Positions 25,091 through 32,677 of a DNA stretch of 64,000 nt are shown here, piece after piece. Every line of letters starts with the position of its first letter. The stretch's first letter is position 1. The notes beneath the pieces are model-generated. The model did not search any database, had not been told where the DNA came from, and worked only from the letters and a program-made list of their open reading frames with translations. The translations under genes and the position numbers were made by a program. The DNA comes from CAZQHK01 sp964593455 (lineage in GTDB: Bacteria; Muiribacteriota; CAYSPT01), in the NCBI GenBank assembly GCA_964593455.1, contig CAZQHK010000022.1, forward strand, positions 1 to 64,000, given 5' to 3'.

Positions 25091-26554
25091 TTATCGAGTA
25101 ACGTTCAACTCGAGATACCGTGCCAGCCGGTTTTTCACATCTTCGGGAAGGCCCAGAAACTCGATTCCCATGTCGTATTGCATGCCGAGTTCGTCACGGT
25201 CAACCCGCGCCACGCGGCCCATTACCTCAATAACAGCGCCGGGAATAATTAATTTCATCTCCATCAGTTTACCGGGCGGAACATATTTTTTCGATTTTAT
25301 ACTCAATCCGCTCCCACTCATAGTGGCCGCGCTTTCCTGGTGGATTTTTTCTTCCCGCTCGAGTGCTTCCTCTTCCATCAAGACCCGGTATTCTATGGAC
25401 ACATCGGCGGTAAGCCTGTTGAACTCCCGCTGCTCAATCAGGTAACACTTTTTTTCAACAAACACACGGACCACCTCGGGATCAAACGCCTCACCTACCT
25501 CACTCTGGATAATCGAGAGCGATTTCTCCAACGGCATGGCTTTTTTGTATGGCCGATCGTAAGCGGTAAGGGCATCGAACACATCGGCGACCGCAAGAAT
25601 CCGGGCTTCAATGTTCAGATTATCTCCCTGAAGCCCATCCGGATACCCTTGTCCGTTCACTTTCTCGTGATGCGCGCTGGCCAGCTCGGGAATATTCCGC
25701 AGCTGGCGCGGAAAGTGGATCCGCTTCAATATCTCCTTGGTGAAGAGAACGTGAGCTTGTATCTTGGCATACTCCTCTTTTGAGAGGCGGCCCGGTTTCA
25801 GAAGCACATCGTCGCGCACTCCGATCTTGCCGACATCGTGGAGAAACGCGGCGTACTCGAGGCATTTGAGGTCATCCCCCTGCAGTCCGAGCGCCCGGGC
25901 TATATTGAGAGCATATTGAGCCACGCGCTGGGAATGGCCTGCCGTAACAGGATCACGGGCGTCTATGGCTGCGGCCAGCGTTTTTACCAGGCTTTCAAAC
26001 ATCTGTTCCCGTTCACGGTAGAGTTCGGCGTTTTCGATAGCTACGGCGGCATGTGACGACAGAGCGGCCAACAGACCTTCATCGTATTTGTTGAAATGCC
26101 CTTCACGCTTGTTAAGCACCTGGATGACACCGATGATATCTCTCTCGTGATTGGTGAGCGGCATGCACAGGATGGTCCGGGTGCGGTATCCTGTTTTTTT
26201 GTCGATCTCACGATTGAAGCGGGGATCGTCATAGGCGTCTTTAATATTAATAACTTCACCGGTCTTGCCAACCGCTCCGGCAATGCCCATCCCGATTGGA
26301 AACCTGATCTCATTTATCTCGGCATCCTGAGCTATCCGGCTCCAAAGCTCCCCGGTCTCATAATCGACCAGAAACAAAGAGCTCCGGTCGGCATTCATCA
26401 TCTGGGTAGCCTCAGCCATAATGAAATTGAGCAGACTATCTAGATCCTTTTCCCGGGTCATCGCCCTCGACAGCTCGAGGATGCCCTCCAGGTCCCGAAT
26501 CTTCTTTTCCATTTCACGTTGAAAAGTGTTTGTTCCAGCCACAGCCGGACACAC
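25091..26554 (-). CDS. GAF - HD-GYP - PilZ protein, probable c-di-GMP phosphodiesterase
   Basis: A signalling enzyme likely to break down cyclic di-GMP. Residues 24-180 form a GAF sensor domain (RSSLFLVDYETGELW, TILCMPLTNHERDIIGVIQV). The HD-GYP domain covers 185-370, with the metal pair HD at 239-240 (FLHDVGKIG), HHE at 295-297 and the GYP motif GQGYPDGLQG at 301-310. All hallmark residues are present, so it is probably active. The C-terminal region (380-485) is PilZ-like (MKLIIPGAVIEVMGRVARVD, YDMGIEFLGL), although the Arg-x3-Arg motif is weak. The start is uncertain: GTG at 26554, or GTG at 26542 with GGAGG 11 bases upstream. No diguanylate cyclase lies in the window. Confidence 0.92.
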   Translation of the reverse strand: MCPAVAGTNTFQREMEKKIRDLEGILELSRAMTREKDLDSLLNFIMAEATQMMNADRSSLFLVDYETGELWSRIAQDAEINEIRFPIGMGIAGAVGKTGEVINIKDAYDDPRFNREIDKKTGYRTRTILCMPLTNHERDIIGVIQVLNKREGHFNKYDEGLLAALSSHAAVAIENAELYREREQMFESLVKTLAAAIDARDPVTAGHSQRVAQYALNIARALGLQGDDLKCLEYAAFLHDVGKIGVRDDVLLKPGRLSKEEYAKIQAHVLFTKEILKRIHFPRQLRNIPELASAHHEKVNGQGYPDGLQGDNLNIEARILAVADVFDALTAYDRPYKKAMPLEKSLSIIQSEVGEAFDPEVVRVFVEKKCYLIEQREFNRLTADVSIEYRVLMEEEALEREEKIHQESAATMSGSGLSIKSKKYVPPGKLMEMKLIIPGAVIEVMGRVARVDRDELGMQYDMGIEFLGLPEDVKNRLARYLELNVTR

Positions 26555-26907
26555 CTCCGCCTTATATAAATACTATGTCAAGTCCTTACAATGATACACC
26601 AACAACAGAATGTCCGCAAGAATCGCCGGAGCCTACGCTTCACCGATGTCATCTCTCCTAGAGGTTAAAGTATTTTCTGGAAGAAGAGCCGAAAACCTCT
26701 GAATTTACAAGGCTTTTTCTGCTACCGCTGATACCATGAACGACATAAGCTCACCGATACCGCTCGATTCCCTATCAATACCTGCAATTGAGGTTTATCC
26801 TGAAGTGAAGCTTGAACTAAGCCCGATTCAACGGTATACGTTCTTCCTCTACAGGAAGCTATTTACGCCGGCTTTAAAACTTTCATCAAACAAATTTTAC
26901 AACATAA
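26555..26907. other. Non-coding stretch
   Basis: No supported gene. A 63-codon frame at 26736 lacks a ribosome-binding site and ends just past the left edge of the repeat element. Promoters for the GAF/HD-GYP gene are likely here, but I see no clear box. Confidence 0.4.
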
Positions 26908-27082
26908 CCCGAATAATTCACAAATAATCTGCTACGGCTCGTAAATGACCACACCTACTGTGTTGCGCTTGAAAAATGTACTCATCGTACCGACCGGTAC
27001 GACTCCGTGCATTTTCCTGCACGCGCCTTGTATTTGCGGCCATTTACTTCACCTCGCGACGAAGATTCGTGAATTATTCGGG
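26908..27082 (-). repeat. Inverted-repeat element, copy A
   Basis: A 175-bp element with perfect 13-bp terminal inverted repeats: CCCGAATAATTCA at 26908-26920 and its complement at 27070-27082. Inside, read on the minus strand, are the conserved blocks ATGGCCGC..ATACAAGGCGCG and GCGCAACACAGTAG, with a central palindrome CGTACCGGTCGGTACG. Copies B (34841-35021) and C (44057-44237) share the blocks but have different arms. GTAAATGGCC can pair with GGTCATTTAC inside, so the whole can fold as one long hairpin. Confidence 0.85.
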
Positions 27083-27183
27083 ATAAGTGAGTTTCGACGT
27101 TCCGTTTAAGTATATTTCCACCGATATTGTCTCTATTTCATCCTTGTTTTAGCGGTTTCCGCATCTTTTTTTTAAAAAACTTC

Positions 27184-27211
27184 TAAAGTCACTTTAGGTT
27201 TCTGACGATAC
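27184..27211 (+). promoter_or_regulatory. Possible sigma-28-like promoter
   Basis: TAAAGTCA (27184-27191) and GACGATAC (27204-27211) with a 12-base spacer resemble the flagellar sigma-28 consensus (TAAAGTTT, 11 bases, GCCGATAA). It lies just ahead of the structured leader. Weak evidence: two boxes matched by eye. Confidence 0.25.
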
Positions 27212-27236
27212 TAGTGGTGAAAGTTGTAATCACCGC

Positions 27237-27366
27237 TCTTTAAAAAGGGACAAGCCGGGAAAAATCCCGGGAGGCAAGGACGCCAGCGGTAACTGGACCA
27301 GGGACGGTTGCAGTTCAGCTTAGTTAATCACCGGCCCGTCGTCGTACCCGCGGCGACGGGCTTTTT
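27237..27366 (+). ncRNA. Structured leader of unknown class ahead of a MerR-type gene
   Basis: Between a possible promoter and the gene lies a run of short stems: CCGGGA-aaaa-TCCCGG at about 27255-27270, GGC-aaggac-GCC, CCAG-cggtaa-CTGG and ACC-aggga-GGT. A strong intrinsic terminator follows at 27334-27366. This arrangement is that of a riboswitch or attenuator. The order of stem and GGGA(g)GCAA(g)G recalls the GEMM (c-di-GMP-I) family, but the match is too loose to name it. Confidence 0.4.
27334..27366 (+). terminator. Intrinsic terminator in the leader
   Basis: The stem GCCCGTCG / CGACGGGC (27334-27341 and 27354-27361) is followed at once by five T. It lies 75 bp before the MerR-type gene, so transcription would need to pass it. 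Confidence 0.8.
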
Positions 27367-27441
27367 GCGTCCACCTCCTGCCGGCAGGACCACGTCCCCT
27401 TTTCCAGGGAGCGACGGTAAATCTACAAGGAGGTGTAGAGG

Positions 27442-27768
27442 ATGTCTGTAGGGAAACTTTTTACTATTTCTGAAGCCAGTTCCATTTCCGGAATCAGCGC
27501 GCCGACACTCAGGTACTGGGAACGTATGTTCGGTTGTTTTTTCAAGCCCAGGAAAACCTCTGGAAACCAGAGACGCTACGACCGGGAAGATCTTAACACA
27601 TTGTTCATGATTCGCTATCTTCTCAAGGTAGAGAAGTACACCATCGATGGAGCCAAACGGAAACTTAAAATAATCCGCCATGGCATGAGTACCGAGAACA
27701 CTCAAACATTGTGGAAAAGGTTCCAGGGACTGTTCGGAGAAGAACTTCCTATTCCTCTATTGAATTAA
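27442..27768 (+). CDS. MerR-type DNA-binding regulator (helix-turn-helix only)
   Basis: A 108-residue protein with a MerR-family winged helix-turn-helix: FTISEASSISGISAPTLRYW at about 6-25, then RYDREDLNTLFMIRYLL. The usual long dimerisation helix is short (KYTIDGAKRKLKI) and no effector domain follows, so it may be a small MerR/HTH_17-type regulator. AAGGAGG lies 9 bases before the ATG. Sequence RYDREDL fits the end of the wing. It is preceded by a terminator-bearing leader and followed by a hairpin and small ORFs, which may be its targets. Confidence 0.85.
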   Translation: MSVGKLFTISEASSISGISAPTLRYWERMFGCFFKPRKTSGNQRRYDREDLNTLFMIRYLLKVEKYTIDGAKRKLKIIRHGMSTENTQTLWKRFQGLFGEELPIPLLN

Positions 27769-27807
27769 TACTAAACGGTTATCCCAACACAAACTAAAGC
27801 ATGCTGA

Positions 27808-27842
27808 AAGGTTGCGGCTCGGAACTTCCGGGCCGCAACCTT
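27808..27842. terminator. Hairpin downstream of the MerR-type gene
   Basis: Perfect 11-bp arms AAGGTTGCGGC and GCCGCAACCTT (27808-27818, 27832-27842) with a 13-base loop. No T-run follows, so termination would be weak; it may protect the 3' end. Confidence 0.55.
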
Positions 27843-27922
27843 CGCAGCGTAAAAAAGGTCCTCAAGCAAGGGGCGAGGAAAGCAGCTTTTGTATAGAACA
27901 CTAAAGCCGGTGCCCTCGTATG

Positions 27923-27938
27923 CCGATATACATATCGG
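27923..27938. promoter_or_regulatory. 16-bp palindrome, possible operator
   Basis: CCGATAT-ac-ATATCGG is a perfect inverted repeat 37 bases before the first micro-ORF. It could be a binding site for the MerR-type regulator upstream, which would fit a dyad of this size. Confidence 0.35.
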
Positions 27939-27975
27939 GCTGGGTGGGCCTGAATATTGTTGATGGGGGTGCAAC

Positions 27976-28086
27976 ATGTTTCAACTCGTGATGTCAATGT
28001 TTTTCCCGTACTTTCAGCGGTGGGTTGACAAATTGTTCGGGGATTCAAAGCAATCGGGAGGTGAATGCAATGTCAATGAGGGATGA
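27976..28086 (+). CDS. Micro-ORF 1, 36 residues
   Basis: The frame MFQLVMSMFFPYFQRWVDKL... is hydrophobic and aromatic at the start, then polar. GGGGG lies 6 bases before the ATG. It overlaps micro-ORF 2 by 17 bases in another frame, the layout of translational coupling. I recognise no family. It could be a leader peptide or a small membrane-associated protein; it could also be chance. Confidence 0.35.
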   Translation: MFQLVMSMFFPYFQRWVDKLFGDSKQSGGECNVNEG

Positions 28087-28201
28087 CTTGAGTGATAAGC
28101 TATTCAAAGAGATTACCCCTGAGAGTTCCCAGGCAGATCTCGAAGATCTGATTGATATGATCCCGACAGATCCTGATTATGATACATACTTTACCTTGTA
28201 G
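28070..28201 (+). CDS. Micro-ORF 2, 43-residue acidic protein
   Basis: It has a good ribosome-binding site (GGGAGGTG 6 bases before the ATG). The product is strongly acidic (LEDLIDMIPTDPDYDTYFTL at the C terminus), with an amphipathic first half. It begins inside micro-ORF 1. No family is recognised. The Shine-Dalgarno and the coupling make it more likely real than chance; a precursor peptide or a small regulator are possibilities. Confidence 0.5.
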   Translation: MSMRDDLSDKLFKEITPESSQADLEDLIDMIPTDPDYDTYFTL

Positions 28202-28321
28202 GCTCGTATAAATTCATTCGGGGACACGAATTCACAACCCGTGTCTCATATTTTGATTAAACGAACCAGATGATGGATAGCCCTGCAATAAACCTGAAAG
28301 CACAATAGAAAAAGGACAACA

Positions 28322-28432
28322 ATGATAAAACGCAATCGACGAAGAAGGAAGGTCCCCTTCGTTTTTGATCTTCTCCTCCTGGCCGTTACCGCTTCGCTTT
28401 GCCTCCTCATTCACCTGGAAACCGTGCTTTAA
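28322..28432 (+). CDS. Micro-ORF 3, small single-pass membrane protein
   Basis: A 36-residue frame starting MIKRNRRRRKVPF, then one hydrophobic segment (FDLLLLAVTASLCLLIHL). The positive-inside topology is textbook for a small inner-membrane protein. AAAGGA lies 5 bases before the ATG. No family is recognised. Confidence 0.5.
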   Translation: MIKRNRRRRKVPFVFDLLLLAVTASLCLLIHLETVL

Positions 28433-28506
28433 CCCGGAAACTGGAGTGGTCTTTCTACATCAGGCGAAGCCATCCTGAAAATCGGAAATACAGTAGCTAT
28501 CCCGGA

Positions 28507-29091
28507 TCATTTACCAGGCAGGTAGAAGGACCGGGGAATATATTGATTTCCGGCCCACAAATTGATAAGGGAAGGCATGAGGAGTAAATTTGTCTTCGAG
28601 AGGTCGGTCGAAGACAAAGTCTTCGGGGAAAAGAGATTCTGCACCTCGGGTGGCATGTTGCTCCAGAGAGTTTCCTTCGCAGAAGCAGGAGTTTCCGGAA
28701 GCCGGGCCCCGGACTCCAGGATCGAGGAAACTTTTTTGCTTTTAACCGGTGATACGATATCTTCCCAGCGCGGCGGCCGGAACCGGTTCGGATCTACTCT
28801 CTTCTTTATCGCCTCAATCCGCTGTTCAATTCGCTTTCTCATGTTGCGATTGACATTCGGCACACCAGGTACCGATGGAGCCTTCGGGGGGATTATTACG
28901 GAATCGGGCGAATTGGACAACCCGGGTTTAGCTTCGGTACCGGTAATTCGTTTGAATCCAGTTGGTACTTCTGTATCATCATTGTCGTCGGCGGCCACTG
29001 CTTCCGGTGTCCAGCTACATGAAAAAAGGACACACACGGTAAGAGTAAGTATGAAAAAAAGCTGCTTTTCAACATGTTTCATAACGATCAT
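28507..29091 (-). CDS. Secreted hypothetical protein
   Basis: The protein has a signal peptide (KQLFFILTLTVCVLFSCSW, possibly cleaved after AVAA near residue 34) and about 160 mature residues. They are Pro/Lys/Ser-rich with a basic helix (NMRKRIEQRIEAIKKRVDP). I recognise no domain. It follows the large HEAT-TPR gene by 34 bp on the same strand and is likely the last gene of that operon. AGGAG lies close to the first ATG; the ATG at 29082 is an alternative start. Confidence 0.65.
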   Translation of the reverse strand: MIVMKHVEKQLFFILTLTVCVLFSCSWTPEAVAADDNDDTEVPTGFKRITGTEAKPGLSNSPDSVIIPPKAPSVPGVPNVNRNMRKRIEQRIEAIKKRVDPNRFRPPRWEDIVSPVKSKKVSSILESGARLPETPASAKETLWSNMPPEVQNLFSPKTLSSTDLSKTNLLLMPSLINLWAGNQYIPRSFYLPGK

Positions 29092-29125
29092 ATTCTCCTA
29101 TTCAACGAGTTTTATACACTCACCT

Positions 29126-32100
29126 TTACCGTTTAACCATGCGTATTTCAGGATACCTGTTTTTTTGGCGGTTCGGACCGCTGACATAATCTGAAAGCAT
29201 GGTAAACTGACTGGTTCCCAAGGGATTCAGCAAATCAATAACATTCGAATCGCCGTGGTAATCGCTACCGCCGCCGAAATGATTATTGTCCGCGTGGGCC
29301 TGAACTTCAATCGTTCGAAGCGAGGTAGGAAGATCATCCCTGGTGTATCCCATCATCAATATCTGGTATTTCCATTCGGAAGAAGGAAAACCGACTGCAT
29401 CAATTGGAATCCGCACTTCAAACGTGTCTCGTTTGACAAATACCACTGTCGGCAGTTCTATGTTTCTTCTGAGTTCTGCCAATAAAGGAAGTTCCGATTT
29501 GTGAGATATCGTGCGTTCCATCGAAGACCTGTTTTCCGGAGAAACCAGGATGACCTTCTCCCAGGCATCCTCGGCCTTGAAGATAACATTCCGGCCGGGA
29601 AGCGCCTCGCGTCTCCCTGACCCGGTTCTGTTATCCATGTCGATGTAGATATCGAACATGTGAAAAATCCATCCTCCCTCGCCGGTCTGGAAAAAAGATG
29701 ACTGCTCACGCTCATCGGAGTTGGTGTTCGTAGAACGATAATGTTTCAGGATATCCTTCTTCAGGCGAACCTTGAAAGCGACCTGCGCGCTGGAGACCAG
29801 GACTTTGAACTCGACAATATCGAAAGCGCCCGGCTCATAAGCATCGTGAATCGGGTAAATGTAGTTGCCATCTCCCCGGTCGTCACCGGTCTGGTCGATG
29901 GCCGAAAACATTACCCTCCATTCCTCTTTACCGTCCGGCTGAACCCGAGGAGGCTTTGTTCCCGGCTTTCCCGGTAGCATTTCCGCTTCAAAACCGGGCT
30001 CTACAGCCGGTCGTCGAATATAGGGATTGCCTACTGCCTGATACTCTTTTTCCATTTCTTTGACCCGGATTATTTGTTCGAGTGAGACAGCTTCTTCATT
30101 ATCGGGAAACACCCGTAAAGACGCATCCACGTACTGACGTGCCTCGGTGAGGCGACCCGCTTTTATGTATCTCTTCGCCAGATATAAACAGGATTCGGCC
30201 AGACCGGCTTTGGCAGCCGAGAAGTTCTTATCGAACTTTAGGACCGTCTGAAACTCGGACATGGCTTTATCGAAATCTTTCTTTTCCAGATACAGTTGGC
30301 CGGCCTTGAAATGCGATTTTATCAGACCTTCGATAGCACGGCGGTCATCAGGTTTAGAAGATAAAACCTCCTTGTAGAGGCGATAAGCATCCAGATAACG
30401 GTTTTCACGGAAATACGCCGAGGCTATCTCTAATTTGGCCTGTGTGATCTCCTCATCGAAAGATACACTTGGATACTCCTCAGCCAGTTTTTTAAATTCT
30501 TCAATGGAGTCCTCGTATTGTCCCTGGTCGAACAAATCTTTTACCCGATCAATCTTAACTTGTTTCAACAAATCTGGTATCTCCCGGTCTTTCGGATACC
30601 GGTCAACGAGCATCTCCAGCCGCTTGGCAGCCATGTCAAAGTTGTTTCTCTTGATTATTTGCCTGACTTCACTCACCGAGAGATCCCGCTTTATCATCGC
30701 CGCTTTTTTAAGATCGGTATCAACCGTTCGAACGGCGTTCAATTCCCGTTCCGCTTCGCGGAATCTCTTGTTGGAGAGAAGATTTCCGGCTTCTCTCAAA
30801 TGTTGAGCATTCACCGCTGAAATCAAACGCTCATCATTCGGAGTAATCTCCAAGGCCCGCTTAAAAACACGACGCGCTTGTTTTTCTTCTCCCTCTTTGT
30901 CGAGAGCCAGCCCTTGTTCCAAATAGAGGTCAACCAGATCTTTCCTTACCTGCGCAGAATCGGGGTATTTATCAAGAACATCGGTCAATTCTTTGATACG
31001 GTATCCAACTGATTTGCTCCCCGAGGATGCGGTTACCCGCTTAACTTCACTTGTTTTAAGGAGTTTTTGGATCTCGCCATGCCCTGGGTACCGAGCATCC
31101 AACTCCCGGAGGATACTATACGCTTTGTCGACATCCCCCTTCGTGAGCAGCTGTTTGGCCTGATCAAGCTTGATAGCCGCGACTCGACGGAGAATGTCGG
31201 GATCATCGGGGAAGAACCTGTATTGCTCACTCAAGATGGCCAGTAAAATCCCGCCATCGCTTTTCGGGTCAAGTGTCGAAGTCTTGGCGGCAAACCAGTC
31301 CTCGAGGTCTCCATCCAACTCTCTTGCCGAAGCGGGGAACTCATTTCTGAACTCTTCACGATACCCCAAAGCCGTTTTAAATTTTTCTCCCTCAACTGCA
31401 TTCATGATCATCCGTTTGGAAGTTTCCTCAATCATCGGAACAATCTCCACTTTTTCAGCAAATGAAGAGCGGGCTTTTTTAAGATTTGCCAGCGCGCCTT
31501 CAAAATCAGACCGATCGATCTGTTTCCGGCTCTCAGTGAGAATACTTTCGAATCTTGCTTCCCGGATAAATTCTTCTGAGTTCCGGAAATCAGTTATCTC
31601 GGCAAACCGTTTAAGTGCTTCCTCGGAGCGGCCGGCGGCCAGGGCTGATTTCGCACGTTGGTAGGTGTAAAGCTTTTTCAAGTAAGGGAACGAAACTATT
31701 CCGACACCCACCAGGACCATCAGGAGGCCATAAGCGATAATTCTTCCCCAACGCGTTTTCGACGTAGCTACTGCAATTACCGACTGGTCCACCTCAATTA
31801 GCTGATCCACATCTTCCCCGGCCGGCGATTTAGCGGCGGCGGAATCAGAGCCGGAACTATCCGTTTCCGAAACCTCTAACTCCCGCAGCGCTTTCTGAGC
31901 CAGCTCCCGGACCTCTTCTTCCGAAGCCTGCATCGCTTCTTTGAGGATTGATGTCACTTGCGGATCAGGACCCAGTTTGCCAAGCACAAAAACAGCACTC
32001 AGCCTGGCGGAAAAATCACCAATCCGGTACATATCTTCAAGCTTGCCGATAGCCTGCTCCCGGTCATACCGGCCCAGGATCCTAAAGGCGTTGCCACGGA

Positions 32101-32677
32101 CACGATTATCGCTGTCGGTAAAACAAGGCACGATGTACTCCAGGATATCCGCTCCCGTAGCTTCCAGTCCCTCGATAACGTTTGCCCGAACACGGCTGTC
32201 GGGGTCTTTCAAAAAGGGCACAAGGCGCTCCGCTACATGTTCATCTCCGAGAATTCCTATTGCTTTTGACAGAGCAGATTTAACGAAATCATGTTCTTCA
32301 ATACCCAAACGATCGATGAGAAACGGAACCGCCAGAGGACTGCCGATTTTCAGCGTGCCCTTCACCGCCGTCATTCTCTTGGTATACTCCGGATCATTTA
32401 GATATTTTTCCAGAGCATCGACGTTGATATCAGGTTTTTCCCCATCTTTTAAACTTTTAGTAACTTCCTCATGACGGGGAGTATGAACTTTGCGGATTCT
32501 TCCCAGGGACCGTTTGACAAAATACCGGACCGCCGGATTAGAGTCCGTTAACATCTCCATCAAGGCAGAAATAGCTTCCTGGCTTTCCATCTCACCCAGA
32601 GCCACTGCGGCGTCTTTCCTGACCTGGGGATCGTCATGGTGCAGACGATCAATTATTTTCTTAAGATCTTCATTCAT
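29126..32677 (-). CDS. HEAT - transmembrane - TPR - glucodextranase-C-like giant protein
   Basis: A 1183-residue scaffold-like envelope protein. Residues 1-270 are HEAT/PBS-type repeats on the cytoplasmic side (DPQVRKDAAVALGEMESQEA). A single membrane segment is at about 312-332 (IIAYGLLMVLVGVGIVSFPY). TPR and TPR-like helices run from about 340 to 885 (FDKAMSEFQTVLKFDKNFSA). The last 260 residues match the glucodextranase C-terminal-like/DOMON-type domain (GDGNYIYPIHDAYEPGAFDI, IYIDMDNRTGSGR), a beta-sandwich seen on secreted carbohydrate-active proteins. Its ATG overlaps the stop of the primase-helicase-like gene by 4 bases. A trans-envelope link between a cytoplasmic partner and a surface glycan is a fair guess, not more. 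Confidence 0.85.
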   Translation of the reverse strand: MNEDLKKIIDRLHHDDPQVRKDAAVALGEMESQEAISALMEMLTDSNPAVRYFVKRSLGRIRKVHTPRHEEVTKSLKDGEKPDINVDALEKYLNDPEYTKRMTAVKGTLKIGSPLAVPFLIDRLGIEEHDFVKSALSKAIGILGDEHVAERLVPFLKDPDSRVRANVIEGLEATGADILEYIVPCFTDSDNRVRGNAFRILGRYDREQAIGKLEDMYRIGDFSARLSAVFVLGKLGPDPQVTSILKEAMQASEEEVRELAQKALRELEVSETDSSGSDSAAAKSPAGEDVDQLIEVDQSVIAVATSKTRWGRIIAYGLLMVLVGVGIVSFPYLKKLYTYQRAKSALAAGRSEEALKRFAEITDFRNSEEFIREARFESILTESRKQIDRSDFEGALANLKKARSSFAEKVEIVPMIEETSKRMIMNAVEGEKFKTALGYREEFRNEFPASARELDGDLEDWFAAKTSTLDPKSDGGILLAILSEQYRFFPDDPDILRRVAAIKLDQAKQLLTKGDVDKAYSILRELDARYPGHGEIQKLLKTSEVKRVTASSGSKSVGYRIKELTDVLDKYPDSAQVRKDLVDLYLEQGLALDKEGEEKQARRVFKRALEITPNDERLISAVNAQHLREAGNLLSNKRFREAERELNAVRTVDTDLKKAAMIKRDLSVSEVRQIIKRNNFDMAAKRLEMLVDRYPKDREIPDLLKQVKIDRVKDLFDQGQYEDSIEEFKKLAEEYPSVSFDEEITQAKLEIASAYFRENRYLDAYRLYKEVLSSKPDDRRAIEGLIKSHFKAGQLYLEKKDFDKAMSEFQTVLKFDKNFSAAKAGLAESCLYLAKRYIKAGRLTEARQYVDASLRVFPDNEEAVSLEQIIRVKEMEKEYQAVGNPYIRRPAVEPGFEAEMLPGKPGTKPPRVQPDGKEEWRVMFSAIDQTGDDRGDGNYIYPIHDAYEPGAFDIVEFKVLVSSAQVAFKVRLKKDILKHYRSTNTNSDEREQSSFFQTGEGGWIFHMFDIYIDMDNRTGSGRREALPGRNVIFKAEDAWEKVILVSPENRSSMERTISHKSELPLLAELRRNIELPTVVFVKRDTFEVRIPIDAVGFPSSEWKYQILMMGYTRDDLPTSLRTIEVQAHADNNHFGGGSDYHGDSNVIDLLNPLGTSQFTMLSDYVSGPNRQKNRYPEIRMVKR

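Noticed and set aside
26736..26927. 63-codon plus-strand frame
   Set aside because: No ribosome-binding site, and its end runs into repeat copy A.
27237..27366. Naming the leader a c-di-GMP-I riboswitch
   Set aside because: Only part of the pattern fits; the GNRA loop and ligand-contact positions could not be aligned by eye.
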